In this document: in pieces, positions 42,400-51,586 of the stretch
How positions within the stretch are numbered: the first letter of the stretch is position 1
How the letters are laid out: each line of letters begins with the position of its first letter
Source: Escherichia ruysiae
GTDB taxonomy: Bacteria; Pseudomonadota; Gammaproteobacteria; Enterobacterales; Enterobacteriaceae
Length of the DNA: 64,000 nucleotides
Direction of reading: 5' to 3'
Assembly (NCBI RefSeq): GCF_031323975.1
Contig: NZ_JAVIWS010000001.1
Coordinates: forward strand, 2,852,001-2,916,000
Notes under the pieces: generated by a model
Told to the model about the DNA's origin: nothing
Databases searched by the model: none
The model's input: only the letters and a program-made list of their open reading frames with translations
Made by a program: the position numbers and the translations under genes

Positions 42400-44382
42400 A
42401 TGTCACGTCCGCAATTTACCTCGTTGCGCTTGAGTTTGTTGGCTTTGGCTGTTTCCGCCAGCTTGCCGACGATTGCTTTTGCTACTGAAACCATGACTGT
42501 TACTGCAACGGGGAATGCCCGCAGTTCCTTCGAAGCGCCAATGATGGTCAGCGTTATCGACACTTCCGTCCCTGAAAACCAAACGGCCACTTCTGCCACC
42601 GATCTGCTGCGCCATGTTCCTGGGATTACTCTTGATGGTACGGGACGCACGAATGGTCAGGATGTGAATATGCGTGGTTATGACCATCGCGGTGTGTTGA
42701 TCCTTGTCGATGGTGTTCGGCAGGGAACCGATACTGGACACCTGAATGGTACTTTCCTCGATCCGGCGCTGATCAAACGCGTTGAGATTGTCCGTGGTCC
42801 TTCGGCATTACTGTATGGCAGTGGCGCGCTGGGAGGGGTTATCTCCTACGATACGGTCGATGCAAAAGATTTATTGCAGGAAGGACAAAGCAGTGGTTTT
42901 CGTGTCTTTGGCACTGGCGGCACGGGAGACCATAGCCTGGGATTAGGCGCGAGCGCGTTTGGGCGAACTGAAAATCTGGATGGTATTGTGGCCTGGTCCA
43001 GCCGCGATCGTGGTGATTTACGCCAGAGCAATGGTGAAACCGCGCCGAATGACGAGGCTATCAACAACATGCTGGCGAAAGGAACCTGGAAAATTGATTC
43101 TGCCCAGGCTCTGAGCGGGTTAGTGCGTTATTACAATAACGACGCGCGTGAACCAAAAAATCCGCAGACCGTTGAGGCTTCTGATAGCAGCAACCCGATG
43201 GTTGATCGCTCAACGATTCAACGTGATGCGCAGCTTGCTTATAAACTCGCTCCGTTGGGCAACGACTGGTTAAATGCCGATGCAAAAGTTTACTGGTCGG
43301 AAGTCCGTATTAATGCGCAGAACACGGGGAGTTCCGGCGAGTATCGTGAACAGACGACAAAAGGTGCCAAACTGGAGAACCGTTCCACTCTGTTTGCCGA
43401 TAGTTTTGCCTCTCACCTGCTGACATATGGCGGTGAGTATTATCGTCAGGAACAGCATCCTGGCGGTGCGACGACGGGGTTCCCGCAAGCGAAAATCGAT
43501 TTCAGCTCCGGTTGGCTGCAAGATGAGATAACCTTACGCGATCTGCCGATTACCCTGCTTGGCGGAACCCGCTATGACAGTTATCGCGGTAGCAGCGACG
43601 GCTACAAAGATGTGGATGCCGACAAATGGTCATCTCGTGCGGGGATGACTATCAACCCGACCAACTGGCTGATGTTATTTGGCTCGTATGCGCAGGCATT
43701 CCGCGCCCCGACGATGGGCGAAATGTATAACGATTCTAAGCACTTCTCGATTGGTCGCTTCTATACCAACTATTGGGTGCCGAACCCGAATTTGCGTCCG
43801 GAAACCAACGAAACTCAGGAGTACGGCTTTGGGCTGCGTTTTGATGACCTGATGTTGTCCAATGATGCCCTGGAATTTAAAGCCAGCTACTTTGATACCA
43901 AAGCGAAGGATTACATCTCCACGACCGTCAATTTCGCGGCGGCGACGACCATGTCGTATAACGTCCCGAACGCCAAAATCTGGGGCTGGGACGTGATGAC
44001 GAAATATACCACTGATCTGTTTAGCCTTGATGTGGCCTATAACCGTACCCGTGGCAAAGACACCGATACCGGTGAATATATCTCCAGCATTAACCCGGAT
44101 ACTGTTACCAGCACCCTGAATATTCCCATTGCCCATAGTGGCTTCTCTGTCGGTTGGGTCGGTACGTTTGCCGATCGCTCAACACATGTCAGCAGCAGTT
44201 ACAGTAAACAACCGGGCTACGGCGTGAATGATTTCTACGTTAGCTATCAAGGACAGCAGGCACTCAAAGGCATGACCACCACTCTGGTACTGGGCAACGC
44301 CTTCGATAAAGAGTACTGGTCGCCGCAGGGTATCCCGCAGGATGGTCGTAACGGAAAAATTTTCGTGAGTTATCAATGGTAA
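42400..44382 (+). CDS. chuA: ChuA, TonB-dependent outer-membrane heme receptor
   Basis: 660 residues. Takes heme from hemoglobin and imports it with TonB-ExbBD energy. Signal peptide of 28 residues (ends AFA-T); the TonB box is ETMTVTATG just after it. The plug domain spans about 40-160 and the 22-strand barrel the rest, ending with the terminal aromatic Trp. The two heme-ligand histidines known from ShuA (mature His86 and His420) fall at precursor His114 (TGHLNG) and His448 (KHFSIG), both kept. Expression is predicted to need low iron (Fur box) and host temperature (FourU hairpin). This gene is a standard marker of phylogroups B2, D and relatives. Confidence 0.97.
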   Translation: MSRPQFTSLRLSLLALAVSASLPTIAFATETMTVTATGNARSSFEAPMMVSVIDTSVPENQTATSATDLLRHVPGITLDGTGRTNGQDVNMRGYDHRGVLILVDGVRQGTDTGHLNGTFLDPALIKRVEIVRGPSALLYGSGALGGVISYDTVDAKDLLQEGQSSGFRVFGTGGTGDHSLGLGASAFGRTENLDGIVAWSSRDRGDLRQSNGETAPNDEAINNMLAKGTWKIDSAQALSGLVRYYNNDAREPKNPQTVEASDSSNPMVDRSTIQRDAQLAYKLAPLGNDWLNADAKVYWSEVRINAQNTGSSGEYREQTTKGAKLENRSTLFADSFASHLLTYGGEYYRQEQHPGGATTGFPQAKIDFSSGWLQDEITLRDLPITLLGGTRYDSYRGSSDGYKDVDADKWSSRAGMTINPTNWLMLFGSYAQAFRAPTMGEMYNDSKHFSIGRFYTNYWVPNPNLRPETNETQEYGFGLRFDDLMLSNDALEFKASYFDTKAKDYISTTVNFAAATTMSYNVPNAKIWGWDVMTKYTTDLFSLDVAYNRTRGKDTDTGEYISSINPDTVTSTLNIPIAHSGFSVGWVGTFADRSTHVSSSYSKQPGYGVNDFYVSYQGQQALKGMTTTLVLGNAFDKEYWSPQGIPQDGRNGKIFVSYQW

Positions 44383-44388
44383 TCATCT

Positions 44389-44410
44389 GCCCCGATATTT
44401 CGGGGCGTTT
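44389..44410 (+). terminator. Hairpin between chuA and chuS
   Basis: Stem GCCCCGA / TCGGGGC with a 4-base loop followed by GTTTAT, 6 bases after the chuA stop. The short tail suggests partial termination, which would set chuS below chuA. Confidence 0.65.
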
Positions 44411-44430
44411 ATCTGGAAGGAAGAGAGACA

Positions 44431-45459
44431 ATGAACCACTACACACGCTGGCTTGAGTTAAAAGAACAAAATCCCGGAAAGTACGCGCGTGACATCGCAG
44501 GTTTAATGAATATTAGCGAAGCAGAACTGGCATTTGCGCGCGTCACGCACGATGCGTGGCGGATGCGTGGCAATATTCGTGAAATTCTGGCAGCACTGGA
44601 AAGCGTTGGCGAAACCAAATGCATTTGCCGGAACGAATATGCTGTTCATGAGCAGATTGGTGCTTTCACGAACCAGCATTTGAACGGTCATGCCGGATTA
44701 ATACTCAACCCGCGCGCGCTGGATTTACGACTGTTTCTCAATCAGTGGGACAGTGTTTTCCATATAAAAGAAACCACGACTCGCGGCGAACGCCAGAGTA
44801 TTCAGTTCTTTGATCATCAGGGCGATGCGTTACTGAAAGTTTATGCCACCGATAATACCGACATGGCGGCATGGAGCGAGCTTCTGGGGCGTTTTATCGT
44901 CGAAGAGAATACGCCGCTTGAGTTAAAAGCCGTTGATGCGACTGCCGCACAAACCGACGTAGATGCCAGTGTGGTCGAGCAAGAGTGGCGGGCGATGACC
45001 GACGTTCATCAGTTTTTTACGTTGCTCAAGCGCCACAACCTGACTCGCCAGCAGGCGTTTAATCTGGTGGCAGACGATTTGGCCTGCAAAGTACCCAATA
45101 GTGCGCTGGCGCAGATACTGGAATCCGCCCAGCAAGATGGTAATGAGATCATGGTATTTGTTGGCAACCGTGGTTGCGTACAGATCTTCACCGGTGTGGT
45201 TGAAAAAGTGGTGCCGATGAAAGGCTGGCTGAATATTTTCAACCCAACGTTTACTCTTCACCTTTTAGAGGAGTGCATTGCTGAAACCTGGGTAACTCGT
45301 AAACCCGCCAGTGACGGTTATGTGACCAGTCTGGAATTGTTTGCCCATGACGGTACGCAGATTGCGCAGCTCTATGGTCAACGTACAGAAGGCGAACAGG
45401 AGCAAGCGCAATGGCGTAAACAGATTGCGGCATTGACGCAGGAAGGTGTTACTGCGTAA
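44431..45459 (+). CDS. chuS: ChuS, cytoplasmic heme-degrading protein
   Basis: 342 residues. HemS/ChuS family, two similar halves (about 1-165 and 180-340) that each resemble ChuX. In E. coli O157 it is a heme oxygenase; it also stores and transfers heme. Repeat hallmarks: RNEYAVHEQIGAFTNQHLNG near 72 in the first half and NRGCVQIFTGVVEKVVPMKG near 250 in the second. GGAAGGAAGAGAG precedes the start. It lies 48 bases after chuA and can share its transcript through the weak hairpin. Last gene of the heme island. Confidence 0.95.
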   Translation: MNHYTRWLELKEQNPGKYARDIAGLMNISEAELAFARVTHDAWRMRGNIREILAALESVGETKCICRNEYAVHEQIGAFTNQHLNGHAGLILNPRALDLRLFLNQWDSVFHIKETTTRGERQSIQFFDHQGDALLKVYATDNTDMAAWSELLGRFIVEENTPLELKAVDATAAQTDVDASVVEQEWRAMTDVHQFFTLLKRHNLTRQQAFNLVADDLACKVPNSALAQILESAQQDGNEIMVFVGNRGCVQIFTGVVEKVVPMKGWLNIFNPTFTLHLLEECIAETWVTRKPASDGYVTSLELFAHDGTQIAQLYGQRTEGEQEQAQWRKQIAALTQEGVTA

Positions 45460-45520
45460 AGCGTAATTGTGCGGAGGTCTGGCGGTCGCCGGGCCTCTTT
45501 ATAAATATCAGCTGGCGAGT

Positions 45521-46051
45521 TCAGACCAGATAATCAATATGTTGATGACGTACCAGTTCGTTGATCCGCTTAAGGTTGAGAATCATCATAATATTGTGTT
45601 TATGGCAGTAGAATGTTTTCAGCGAAATTTTTAATTTTCCCAGAATATCTTCTGTCGTCATTTGATTAGCAATGCAGGTCAGAACTTGATGTTGTTTGCA
45701 TGAGAGTGACACATCCGCTTCTGGCACAGAACAGTAACTGCCATTAAGCAGCGCGACAAAGTCAATAATCGTAATATTTCTCTGGACAAAAGTTACCGGG
45801 ACTTTTCCCAGACAGCGTTTAATATTAAACGGTGAGAAAACAATGACATGAACAGGCTTCAGATGTTCAATTTTGTTGAGTATTGAAGAATGAAAGACAT
45901 TGTTCATTAATGTATCAATAATCACTAAGGCATTCTGATGCAATGTTAAGTCGATCTCCTCTTCGTTCTGTATATGAACGACATTACCCTTACTTAAAAT
46001 ATTTTTCATCGCGGTGAAAAACATTGTATCCCTGGTAATTATAAGAAACAT
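45521..46051 (-). CDS. dctR: DctR (YhiF), LuxR-type acid island regulator
   Basis: 176 residues. The C-terminal LuxR HTH (about 115-172) reads CKQHQVLTCIANQMTTEDIL and ISLKTFYCHKHNIMMIL; the N-terminal part resembles GadE. The name comes from an early link to dicarboxylate transport; in acid-island studies it protects against metabolic products at low pH, with Slp. The protein differs from K-12 at some 15 positions, mostly in residues 30-110. Downstream of slp in the same direction, 141 bases away, with a hairpin between. Confidence 0.94.
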   Translation of the reverse strand: MFLIITRDTMFFTAMKNILSKGNVVHIQNEEEIDLTLHQNALVIIDTLMNNVFHSSILNKIEHLKPVHVIVFSPFNIKRCLGKVPVTFVQRNITIIDFVALLNGSYCSVPEADVSLSCKQHQVLTCIANQMTTEDILGKLKISLKTFYCHKHNIMMILNLKRINELVRHQHIDYLV

Positions 46052-46152
46052 AACCGACTCCTGTTGCGGACATTAACTTTATAATCAGGTGCCAAAGGTA
46101 ATAAATAGAGAGGATATTATAATTATAGTTATATATAAATATTCATACTAAA

Positions 46153-46181
46153 GATGCAGATATTTGAAAAATATCTGCATC
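46153..46181 (-). terminator. Hairpin between slp and dctR
   Basis: Perfect 13-bp inverted repeat GATGCAGATATTT / AAATATCTGCATC with a 3-base loop, starting 12 bases past the slp stop; minus-strand tail TTTAGTATG. It should reduce dctR relative to slp. Confidence 0.8.
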
Positions 46182-46192
46182 TTTAAACTAAA

Positions 46193-46759
46193 TTATTTCA
46201 CCAGTTCTGGTGTTACCTGGCTAACCGCATTGGTGTAGTAAGGTGCGCCCCAGCCTGGTTCAGGCCAGAATGCGCCGTAGCCGTAATCCCACAGGTTGTA
46301 GGTGGTGTTGACCACTTCTCTCAAATGCCACACCTGAATACCTTGTACATTCACGTCAACGAAGTTATATGGGACTTTATTGATAAATCCAGGTTGTTCG
46401 CCCTGAATTGTGCCGAGAACAGTAACAAAGTGATTACGATAGTTCACTGGGTCAAGGAAGCCATTTTGTCTGGCGAGCAGGCGACCTTGATAGTTGGCTT
46501 CAATGTCAGGTTTGGCATAGCTATCCAGCGGTAATACGGCGATTTCTAACAACGTATCAGTTTTGCCGTTAATAACGTTGATAACCTTACCGCCAAAGCG
46601 TGCCTGTTGCCCAACATACAAATTCGGTTGGTTATGAACAGCAACAAAACTTTTTTGAATATCAGGTTGATTATTGCCTTTAATATTTTGCGGAATCGAA
46701 CTACATGCGGCAAGAAAAAATGAAAGGCTGAAGATGAGTGCACCTTTTGTCTTGTTCAT
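46193..46759 (-). CDS. slp: Slp, outer-membrane lipoprotein induced by starvation and acid
   Basis: 188 residues. The lipoprotein signal is clear: MNKTKGALIFSLSFFLAAC, so Cys19 should be lipidated. Slp family of starvation-inducible outer-membrane lipoproteins. GadE-activated in K-12 and part of the acid fitness island. The core pattern FVAVHNQPNLYVGQQARFGG (near 43) and the Trp/Tyr-rich C-terminus (WDYGYGAFWPEPGWG) are family features. The start at 46759 is chosen for the lipobox spacing. Confidence 0.95.
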   Translation of the reverse strand: MNKTKGALIFSLSFFLAACSSIPQNIKGNNQPDIQKSFVAVHNQPNLYVGQQARFGGKVINVINGKTDTLLEIAVLPLDSYAKPDIEANYQGRLLARQNGFLDPVNYRNHFVTVLGTIQGEQPGFINKVPYNFVDVNVQGIQVWHLREVVNTTYNLWDYGYGAFWPEPGWGAPYYTNAVSQVTPELVK

Positions 46760-47150
46760 GTTACTATCCTTATCAACAAATGTTAAAACCATAATAGATA
46801 TTTCTTTATAGTTTTCATCCGATTCTTAGGCGATATGCCTGATAGTAACGTAAACCTGTCTGATATTTATATCCTTGAATATTAGTCCCGGATAGCATTG
46901 ACATATGATGTTATTATCCGTCTCCTCGTAATATTAGTTCTTTATTTAATTATTATAATGAGTTTATTTTTTTATCTCATGTTACATGGAGTGCTAATTA
47001 TTAGCATTATGGTGATAACCATTTATTCAAATGGAAACTATTTATCCTCGAGGGCAGGAAGCGCAATTTACTGAGATTGCACGATCTCGCATCCGGTAAG
47101 AAATGATACGCGCTTCGTCAGAGATTGGGGGCACAGCCACCCCCCTTTGT
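46760..47150. other. Region between arsC and slp
   Basis: 391 bases, A+T-rich. It holds the slp promoter (minus) at one end and a hairpin GGGGGCACAGCCACCCCC (about 47128-47145) near the arsC stop at the other. The yhiS gene that K-12 has here in disrupted form is absent. No ORF. Confidence 0.55.
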
Positions 47151-47576
47151 TTATTTTAATCGTTTACCCGAATCATCAACCACTTTTTCACCGTCTTCCT
47201 TGGTAAACGCCCCTTTCTGAGTATCTGGCAGGATCTCCAGCACCACTTCCGAAGGACGGCACAGCCGGGTTCCCAGCCGCGTTACCACGATTGGGCGGTT
47301 AATCAGAATCGGGTGTTGCAACATAAAGTCGGTTAACTGATCGTCAGTAAATTTATCTTCTGCCAGACCCAGTTCCTCATACGGTTCAACGTTTTTACGT
47401 AGCAGAGCGCGAACAGAAATTCCCATATCAGCAATGAGTTTTACCAGCTCATCACGCGTCGGTGGGGTTTCCAGATAATAGATAATGGTCGGTTCTGTAC
47501 CGCTGTTGCGGATCATCTCCAGCGTATTACGCGACGTGCCGCAGGCCGGGTTGTGATAAATGGTAATGTTGCTCAT
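47151..47576 (-). CDS. arsC: ArsC, glutaredoxin-dependent arsenate reductase
   Basis: 141 residues. Reduces arsenate to arsenite for export by ArsB. The active-site Cys12 is in NPACGTSRN, and the three arginines that bind oxyanion are present in the RALLRK (Arg60 type), TRLGTRLCRP (Arg94 and Arg107 type) segments. Last gene of arsRBC; 12 bases after arsB. This is the chromosomal three-gene form, without ArsA or ArsD. Confidence 0.96.
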   Translation of the reverse strand: MSNITIYHNPACGTSRNTLEMIRNSGTEPTIIYYLETPPTRDELVKLIADMGISVRALLRKNVEPYEELGLAEDKFTDDQLTDFMLQHPILINRPIVVTRLGTRLCRPSEVVLEILPDTQKGAFTKEDGEKVVDDSGKRLK

Positions 47577-47588
47577 ATCAGTATCTCA

Positions 47589-48878
47589 TTACAAAGTGAA
47601 AGAGAGGCGTAGCACCAGCGCCACCAGCGTTACAAACAGTACCGGCAGGGTCATGAGAACCCCTGTGCGGAAGTAATATCCCCAGGTAATCGTCATATTC
47701 TTCTGCGAAAGTACGTGCAGCCAGAGCAGCGTCGCCAGGCTACCAATTGGGGTGATTTTCGGCCCCAAATCGCAGCCAATCACGTTGGCATAAACCATCG
47801 CTTCTTTGATAACGCCAGATGCCGTGCTGCCATCAATGGACAACGCGCCAACCAGTACCGTCGGCATATTGTTCATAATAGAAGAGAGGAAGGCGGTGAG
47901 GAATCCGGTGCCCAGCGTCGCGGCCCACAGGCCGTTATCCGCCAGCACGTTGAGTACGCCAGAAAGATATTCCGTTAACCCGGCATTGCGCAGGCCATAA
48001 ACCACCAGATACATACCGAGCGAGAAGATGACAATCTGCCAGGGTGCACCGCGCAGGACTTTACCCGTATTAATCGCATGACCGCGCTTAGCGACGGCAA
48101 ATAATATCAGCGCGCCCACTGCCGCAATGGCGCTTACCGGAATGCCGAGCGGTTCCAGGACGAAAAATCCCACCAGCAGAAACAGTAAAACAACCCAGCC
48201 AGTTTTGAAGGTGGCGGGATCTTTAATTGCTTCTGCCGGTGCTTTCAGCAGCGCCATATCGTAGTTCTGCGGAATGTCTTTGCGAAAGTAGAGATGTAGC
48301 ATCACCAGCGTGGCCAGTATCGCGGCGATATCCACCGGCACCATCACCGATGCGTATTCGCGAAAGCCGAGGCCAAAGAAATCTGCCGAAACGATATTCA
48401 CCAGGTTGGAGACGATAAGCGGCAGGCTGGCGGTATCGGCAATGAATCCGGCTGCCATCACGAACGCCAGCGTAGTGCCTTTGCTGAACCCTAACGCCAG
48501 CAGCATGGCGATGACAATCGGCGTTAAAATAAGCGCCGCGCCATCATTGGCAAACAGGGCAGCAACGGCAGCGCCGAGCAGGACAATCCAGGTAAACAAC
48601 AGGCGACCGCGTCCATTGCCCCAGCGTGAAACGTGCAGCGCCGCCCATTCGAAAAAGCCGGATTCATCCAGCAGCAGACTGATGATAATAACGGCAATAA
48701 ATGCGGCAGTTGCATTCCAGACGATATTCCACACCACCGGAATATCGCCCGGATGAACCACGCCCGTCATTAACGCCAGCACCGCGCCCAGCGTCGCACT
48801 CCAGCCGATGCCTAAACCTTTCGGCTGCCAGATAACCAATACAATGGTCAGGACAAAGATAGCGCCTGCCAGTAACAT
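47589..48878 (-). CDS. arsB: ArsB, arsenite/antimonite efflux protein
   Basis: 429 residues with twelve predicted membrane segments. Exports arsenite and antimonite with the proton gradient. The family motif [15 protein letters not shown] (here [16 protein letters not shown] near 108) and [14 protein letters not shown] near 315 are visible. I chose ATG 48878 (MLLAGAIF), with a GGAGG site 7-11 bases upstream; an ATG seven codons upstream (48899) lacks one. 54 bases after arsR. Confidence 0.96.
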   Translation of the reverse strand: MLLAGAIFVLTIVLVIWQPKGLGIGWSATLGAVLALMTGVVHPGDIPVVWNIVWNATAAFIAVIIISLLLDESGFFEWAALHVSRWGNGRGRLLFTWIVLLGAAVAALFANDGAALILTPIVIAMLLALGFSKGTTLAFVMAAGFIADTASLPLIVSNLVNIVSADFFGLGFREYASVMVPVDIAAILATLVMLHLYFRKDIPQNYDMALLKAPAEAIKDPATFKTGWVVLLFLLVGFFVLEPLGIPVSAIAAVGALILFAVAKRGHAINTGKVLRGAPWQIVIFSLGMYLVVYGLRNAGLTEYLSGVLNVLADNGLWAATLGTGFLTAFLSSIMNNMPTVLVGALSIDGSTASGVIKEAMVYANVIGCDLGPKITPIGSLATLLWLHVLSQKNMTITWGYYFRTGVLMTLPVLFVTLVALVLRLSFTL

Positions 48879-48932
48879 AATGCCTCCCGGATAAAACACA
48901 TGCGAAAATCCATATGTGTTTAGATAAAATTT

Positions 48933-49286
48933 TTAACTGCAAATATTCTTATTGTCTGCGGAACAATTTTGTCGGGCCAGGTTACGGATAACAGCCTGAA
49001 CATTTTCCTGTTCACATCTCCAGGCCTCATCAATAATTTTCGCCGCCCATGCTGGAATATGCGGCGATAGGCGGTAATGAACCCACTTACCTTGCTTGCG
49101 ATCCAGCAATAAACCGCTTTCCCTCAGCAATGCCAGATGGCGGGATATCTTGGGCTGCGACTGATCGAGGGCAGTGCAGAGATCGCAGACGCATAACTCT
49201 CCCAGTTCGCTAAGCAGTAAAACGATGCCCAGACGGGTTTCATCAGCAAGAATTTTGAACAATTGGATGGGTAACAGAAATGACAT
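48933..49286 (-). CDS. arsR: ArsR, arsenite-responsive repressor
   Basis: 117 residues. SmtB/ArsR winged helix repressor. The metal site Cys32, Cys34, Cys37 is intact (ELCVCDLC), directly in the DNA-recognition region that continues SQPKISRHLALLRESGLL. Arsenite binding releases it from the ars operator. First gene of arsRBC. The start has GGAGCG 7 bases upstream. Confidence 0.96.
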   Translation of the reverse strand: MSFLLPIQLFKILADETRLGIVLLLSELGELCVCDLCTALDQSQPKISRHLALLRESGLLLDRKQGKWVHYRLSPHIPAWAAKIIDEAWRCEQENVQAVIRNLARQNCSADNKNICS

Positions 49287-49330
49287 ATTGCGCTCCTGAT
49301 TGTTGCAGGTAGTGTCTCTCTTCGAAGCGG

Positions 49331-49356
49331 ATAAGTCAAAAACATATATGACTTAA
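49331..49356 (-). promoter_or_regulatory. ars operator (ArsR site)
   Basis: Imperfect palindrome ATAAGTCA / TGACTTAA around a TATA-rich centre, 45 bases before arsR. It matches the ArsR-protected element of the K-12 ars promoter as I remember it. Confidence 0.8.
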
Positions 49357-49438
49357 CGAATGTGTAAGTGCAGAAGATGGTAATAGGTGTGAATTTTGAG
49401 TTGGCTATTCATTCGAAAGGAGGTCTGAATCAGGACGT

Positions 49439-49523
49439 AAAAAAACCGACTTTGCGTCGGTTTTTTACTTTCCAGCCCTGAGTTGGTGGCTCTGGCTGGA
49501 GTGAGAGAGCTCTTATCTAACAG
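49439..49523 (-). ncRNA. agrA: AgrA-type antisense RNA (copy next to arsR)
   Basis: Minus-strand RNA of about 84 nt. Promoter: TTGCAA (49552-49557), 17 bases, TAGTAT (49529-49534). Terminator: CCGACGCAAAGTCGG followed by a U run (A run 49439-49446). The middle contains the complement of CTCTGGCTGGAGTGAGA, which can pair with the dinQ leader. A second copy lies 230 bases away. Which copy is agrA and which agrB is assigned by position from memory. Confidence 0.8.
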
Positions 49524-49668
49524 CTCAATACTATTAGCCAGTGGCTAACATTGCAAGAATTAGCAATTTCTTCAGCTGGCGGAGGGGGCACTTCGGTATA
49601 TATCGCAGTGACGATTTATATACTTTCACTGGGTCATCGTCATATTAAGCCTTGTCCGAATCCGGATG

Positions 49669-49752
49669 TAAAAAAACCGACTTTGCGTCGGTTTTTTACT
49701 TTCCAGCCCTGAGTTGGTGGCTCTGGCTGGAGTGAGATAGTCATCATCTAAC
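49669..49752 (-). ncRNA. agrB: AgrB-type antisense RNA (copy next to dinQ)
   Basis: Same layout as the other copy: TTGCAA (49782-49787), 17 bases, TAGCAT (49759-49764), then about 84 nt ending in the same CCGACGCAAAGTCGG terminator with a U run. Its pairing to the dinQ leader extends further (GAGTGAGATAGTC...ATCTAAC is shared), so it should be the stronger inhibitor, in line with the reported repression of dinQ by AgrB. Confidence 0.83.
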
Positions 49753-49814
49753 GCATCAATGCTAATACCATACTGAAACTATTGCAAGGACGAGCTGGTT
49801 TTATAACCTGTATG

Positions 49815-49834
49815 TACTGTATGATTATCCAGTT
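49815..49834 (+). promoter_or_regulatory. LexA box of dinQ
   Basis: TACTGTATGATTATCCAGTT fits the SOS box CTGT-N8-ACAG except for one base in the right half (CCAG). It overlaps a TATGAT -10 element (49820-49825). dinQ is a known LexA-regulated gene. Confidence 0.82.
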
Positions 49835-50025
49835 AGCTCTGAGACATTTTCACTCTGACAATGCGCATAAACGCTTTCAAAGTCCTGGTCAGAAGTACGG
49901 GTGGTGCCGTTAACTGATGCTCTGGCCGGAGTGAGATAGTCGTCATCTAACAATGGGACATGCGCCGTGACAGGCAGTGGATGAGTAAGCGGATGCATTC
50001 TCACTCCATCGCATGGAGAAAACGG

Positions 50026-50109
50026 GTGATTGATAAAGCAATCATCGTTCTTGGGGCGTTAATTGCGCTGCTGGAACTGATCCGCTTTCTGCTTCAGCTT
50101 CTGAACTGA
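50026..50109 (+). CDS. dinQ: DinQ, SOS-induced single-span toxic membrane peptide
   Basis: 27 residues from GTG 50026, almost all hydrophobic (one transmembrane helix with short charged ends). In K-12 this peptide depolarises the inner membrane after DNA damage and is silenced by AgrB RNA. A ribosome site GGAG (50015-50018) stands 7 bases before GTG. An in-frame ATG at 49981 would add 15 basic residues (MSKRMHSHSIAWRKR); the 27-residue form is the one reported as active. The long leader (about 49835-50025) contains the third copy of the AGR repeat (49908-49941), the target of the antisense RNAs. Confidence 0.88.
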   Translation: MIDKAIIVLGALIALLELIRFLLQLLN

Positions 50110-50162
50110 TAGCGGAAACGTAACTAAGGGCAAAGAGCACACCACTCTTTGCCCTTTAACAT

Positions 50163-51515
50163 TTAACGCATTGTCACGAACTCTTCTGCCGCCGTCGGGT
50201 GAATGGCAACCGTGTTGTCGAAGTCTTTTTTGGTTGCGCCCATCTTCAGCGCCACCGCGAAGCCCTGCAACATTTCGTCCATGCCAAAACCAATGCCGTG
50301 AATACCGACAATCTTCTCTTCCGATCCAACGCACACCAGCTTCATGCGGCACGGCTGGCGGTGAGTGGTGACGGCGGTATACATGGCGGTGAAAGAGGAT
50401 TTATACACTTTCACCTGATCGTCGCCGTACTGCTCGCGCGCCTGCGGCTCCGTTAAACCAACAGTACCAATCGGCGGATGGCTGAAGACCACGGTCGGAA
50501 TGTTGCTGTAATCCAGATGCTCATCCGGCTTGTTATTAAACAGGCGTTCAGAGAGACGGCGACCTGCCGCTACCGCGACCGGCGTCAGTTCCACTGCGCC
50601 TGTGTTATCGCCCACCGCGTAAATACCTTCAACGTTGGTATTTTGATATTTATCGACGACGATATAGCCTTTTTCGTTGGTTTTAACGCCAGCGGCTTCG
50701 AGGTTGATGTTGTCATTGGCAGGTTCACGGCCAATCGCCCAAATCAGGCAATCTACCGTTTCACTGCGACCATCTTCCAGCTCCAGCGTCAGGCTGCCAT
50801 CGGCATTTTTCACCACCGCTTTCGGGATGGCGTTAGTGTGCAGTTGCGGGCCTTCGGCGTTCATCACTTCGACCAGCGTTTCGGAGATCATCGGGTCAAA
50901 GCTGCGCAGCGGCGCGTGTTTACGCACAAACAGATGCGTCTTCGCGCCGAGGCCGTTAATCACGCCAGCCAGTTCAACGGCGATGTAACCCGCACCAACA
51001 ACCGCTACACGCTCTGGCAAAGCGGGTAGGGCAAAGAAACCATCGGAATCAATGCCGTATTCCACGCCCGGAATATCCGGGTGGCTTGGACGACCACCGG
51101 TGGCGATCAGAATATGATCGGCCGTGATGGTTTCGCCGTTTACCTCCAGCGTTTTGGCATCAACGAAGCGGGCAAAGCCTTTGATTACATCAACGTTATT
51201 TTTACCGAGCACGTTTTCATAGGAGGTATGAATACGGTCGATATAGGCGGTACGGCTGGCGATCAACGTTTCCCAGTTGAACTTATTGATGGTGGTATCG
51301 AAACCATAATCCGGGCCGTACATGTGGATCGCTTCACGGATTTGCGCCGCGTGCCACATCACTTTTTTCGGCACGCAGCCGACGTTCACGCAGGTGCCGC
51401 CCAGTTCTTTGGCTTCAATCAGCGCACATTTTTGGCCGTACATAGCCGCGCGGTTGATGGAGGCGATACCGCCGCTGCCGCCGCCGATGGCGATGTAATC
51501 ATAGTGTTTAGTCAT
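50163..51515 (-). CDS. gor: Gor, glutathione reductase
   Basis: 450 residues. NADPH-dependent flavoenzyme that keeps glutathione reduced in the cytoplasm. FAD site GGGSGGIAS at 11-19; redox disulfide Cys42-Cys47 in [14 protein letters not shown] site [12 protein letters not shown] near 174; C-terminal catalytic His-Glu in [10 protein letters not shown] near 440. The start has AAGGACAC upstream. In K-12 it responds to OxyR and sigma-S. Single gene behind rlmJ, convergent with dinQ. Confidence 0.97.
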   Translation of the reverse strand: MTKHYDYIAIGGGSGGIASINRAAMYGQKCALIEAKELGGTCVNVGCVPKKVMWHAAQIREAIHMYGPDYGFDTTINKFNWETLIASRTAYIDRIHTSYENVLGKNNVDVIKGFARFVDAKTLEVNGETITADHILIATGGRPSHPDIPGVEYGIDSDGFFALPALPERVAVVGAGYIAVELAGVINGLGAKTHLFVRKHAPLRSFDPMISETLVEVMNAEGPQLHTNAIPKAVVKNADGSLTLELEDGRSETVDCLIWAIGREPANDNINLEAAGVKTNEKGYIVVDKYQNTNVEGIYAVGDNTGAVELTPVAVAAGRRLSERLFNNKPDEHLDYSNIPTVVFSHPPIGTVGLTEPQAREQYGDDQVKVYKSSFTAMYTAVTTHRQPCRMKLVCVGSEEKIVGIHGIGFGMDEMLQGFAVALKMGATKKDFDNTVAIHPTAAEEFVTMR

Positions 51516-51586
51516 GACAGAGTGTCCTTATCGTTGATTACCGCGATTGTAGCGCGAGACGTAATAGGTGCCAGCAATGGCTGCAA

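Noticed and set aside
49440-49990. Repeats near arsR considered as a CRISPR array
   Set aside because: The units are about 85 bases, spaced 230 bases apart, and carry promoters and terminators; they are the agr RNA genes.
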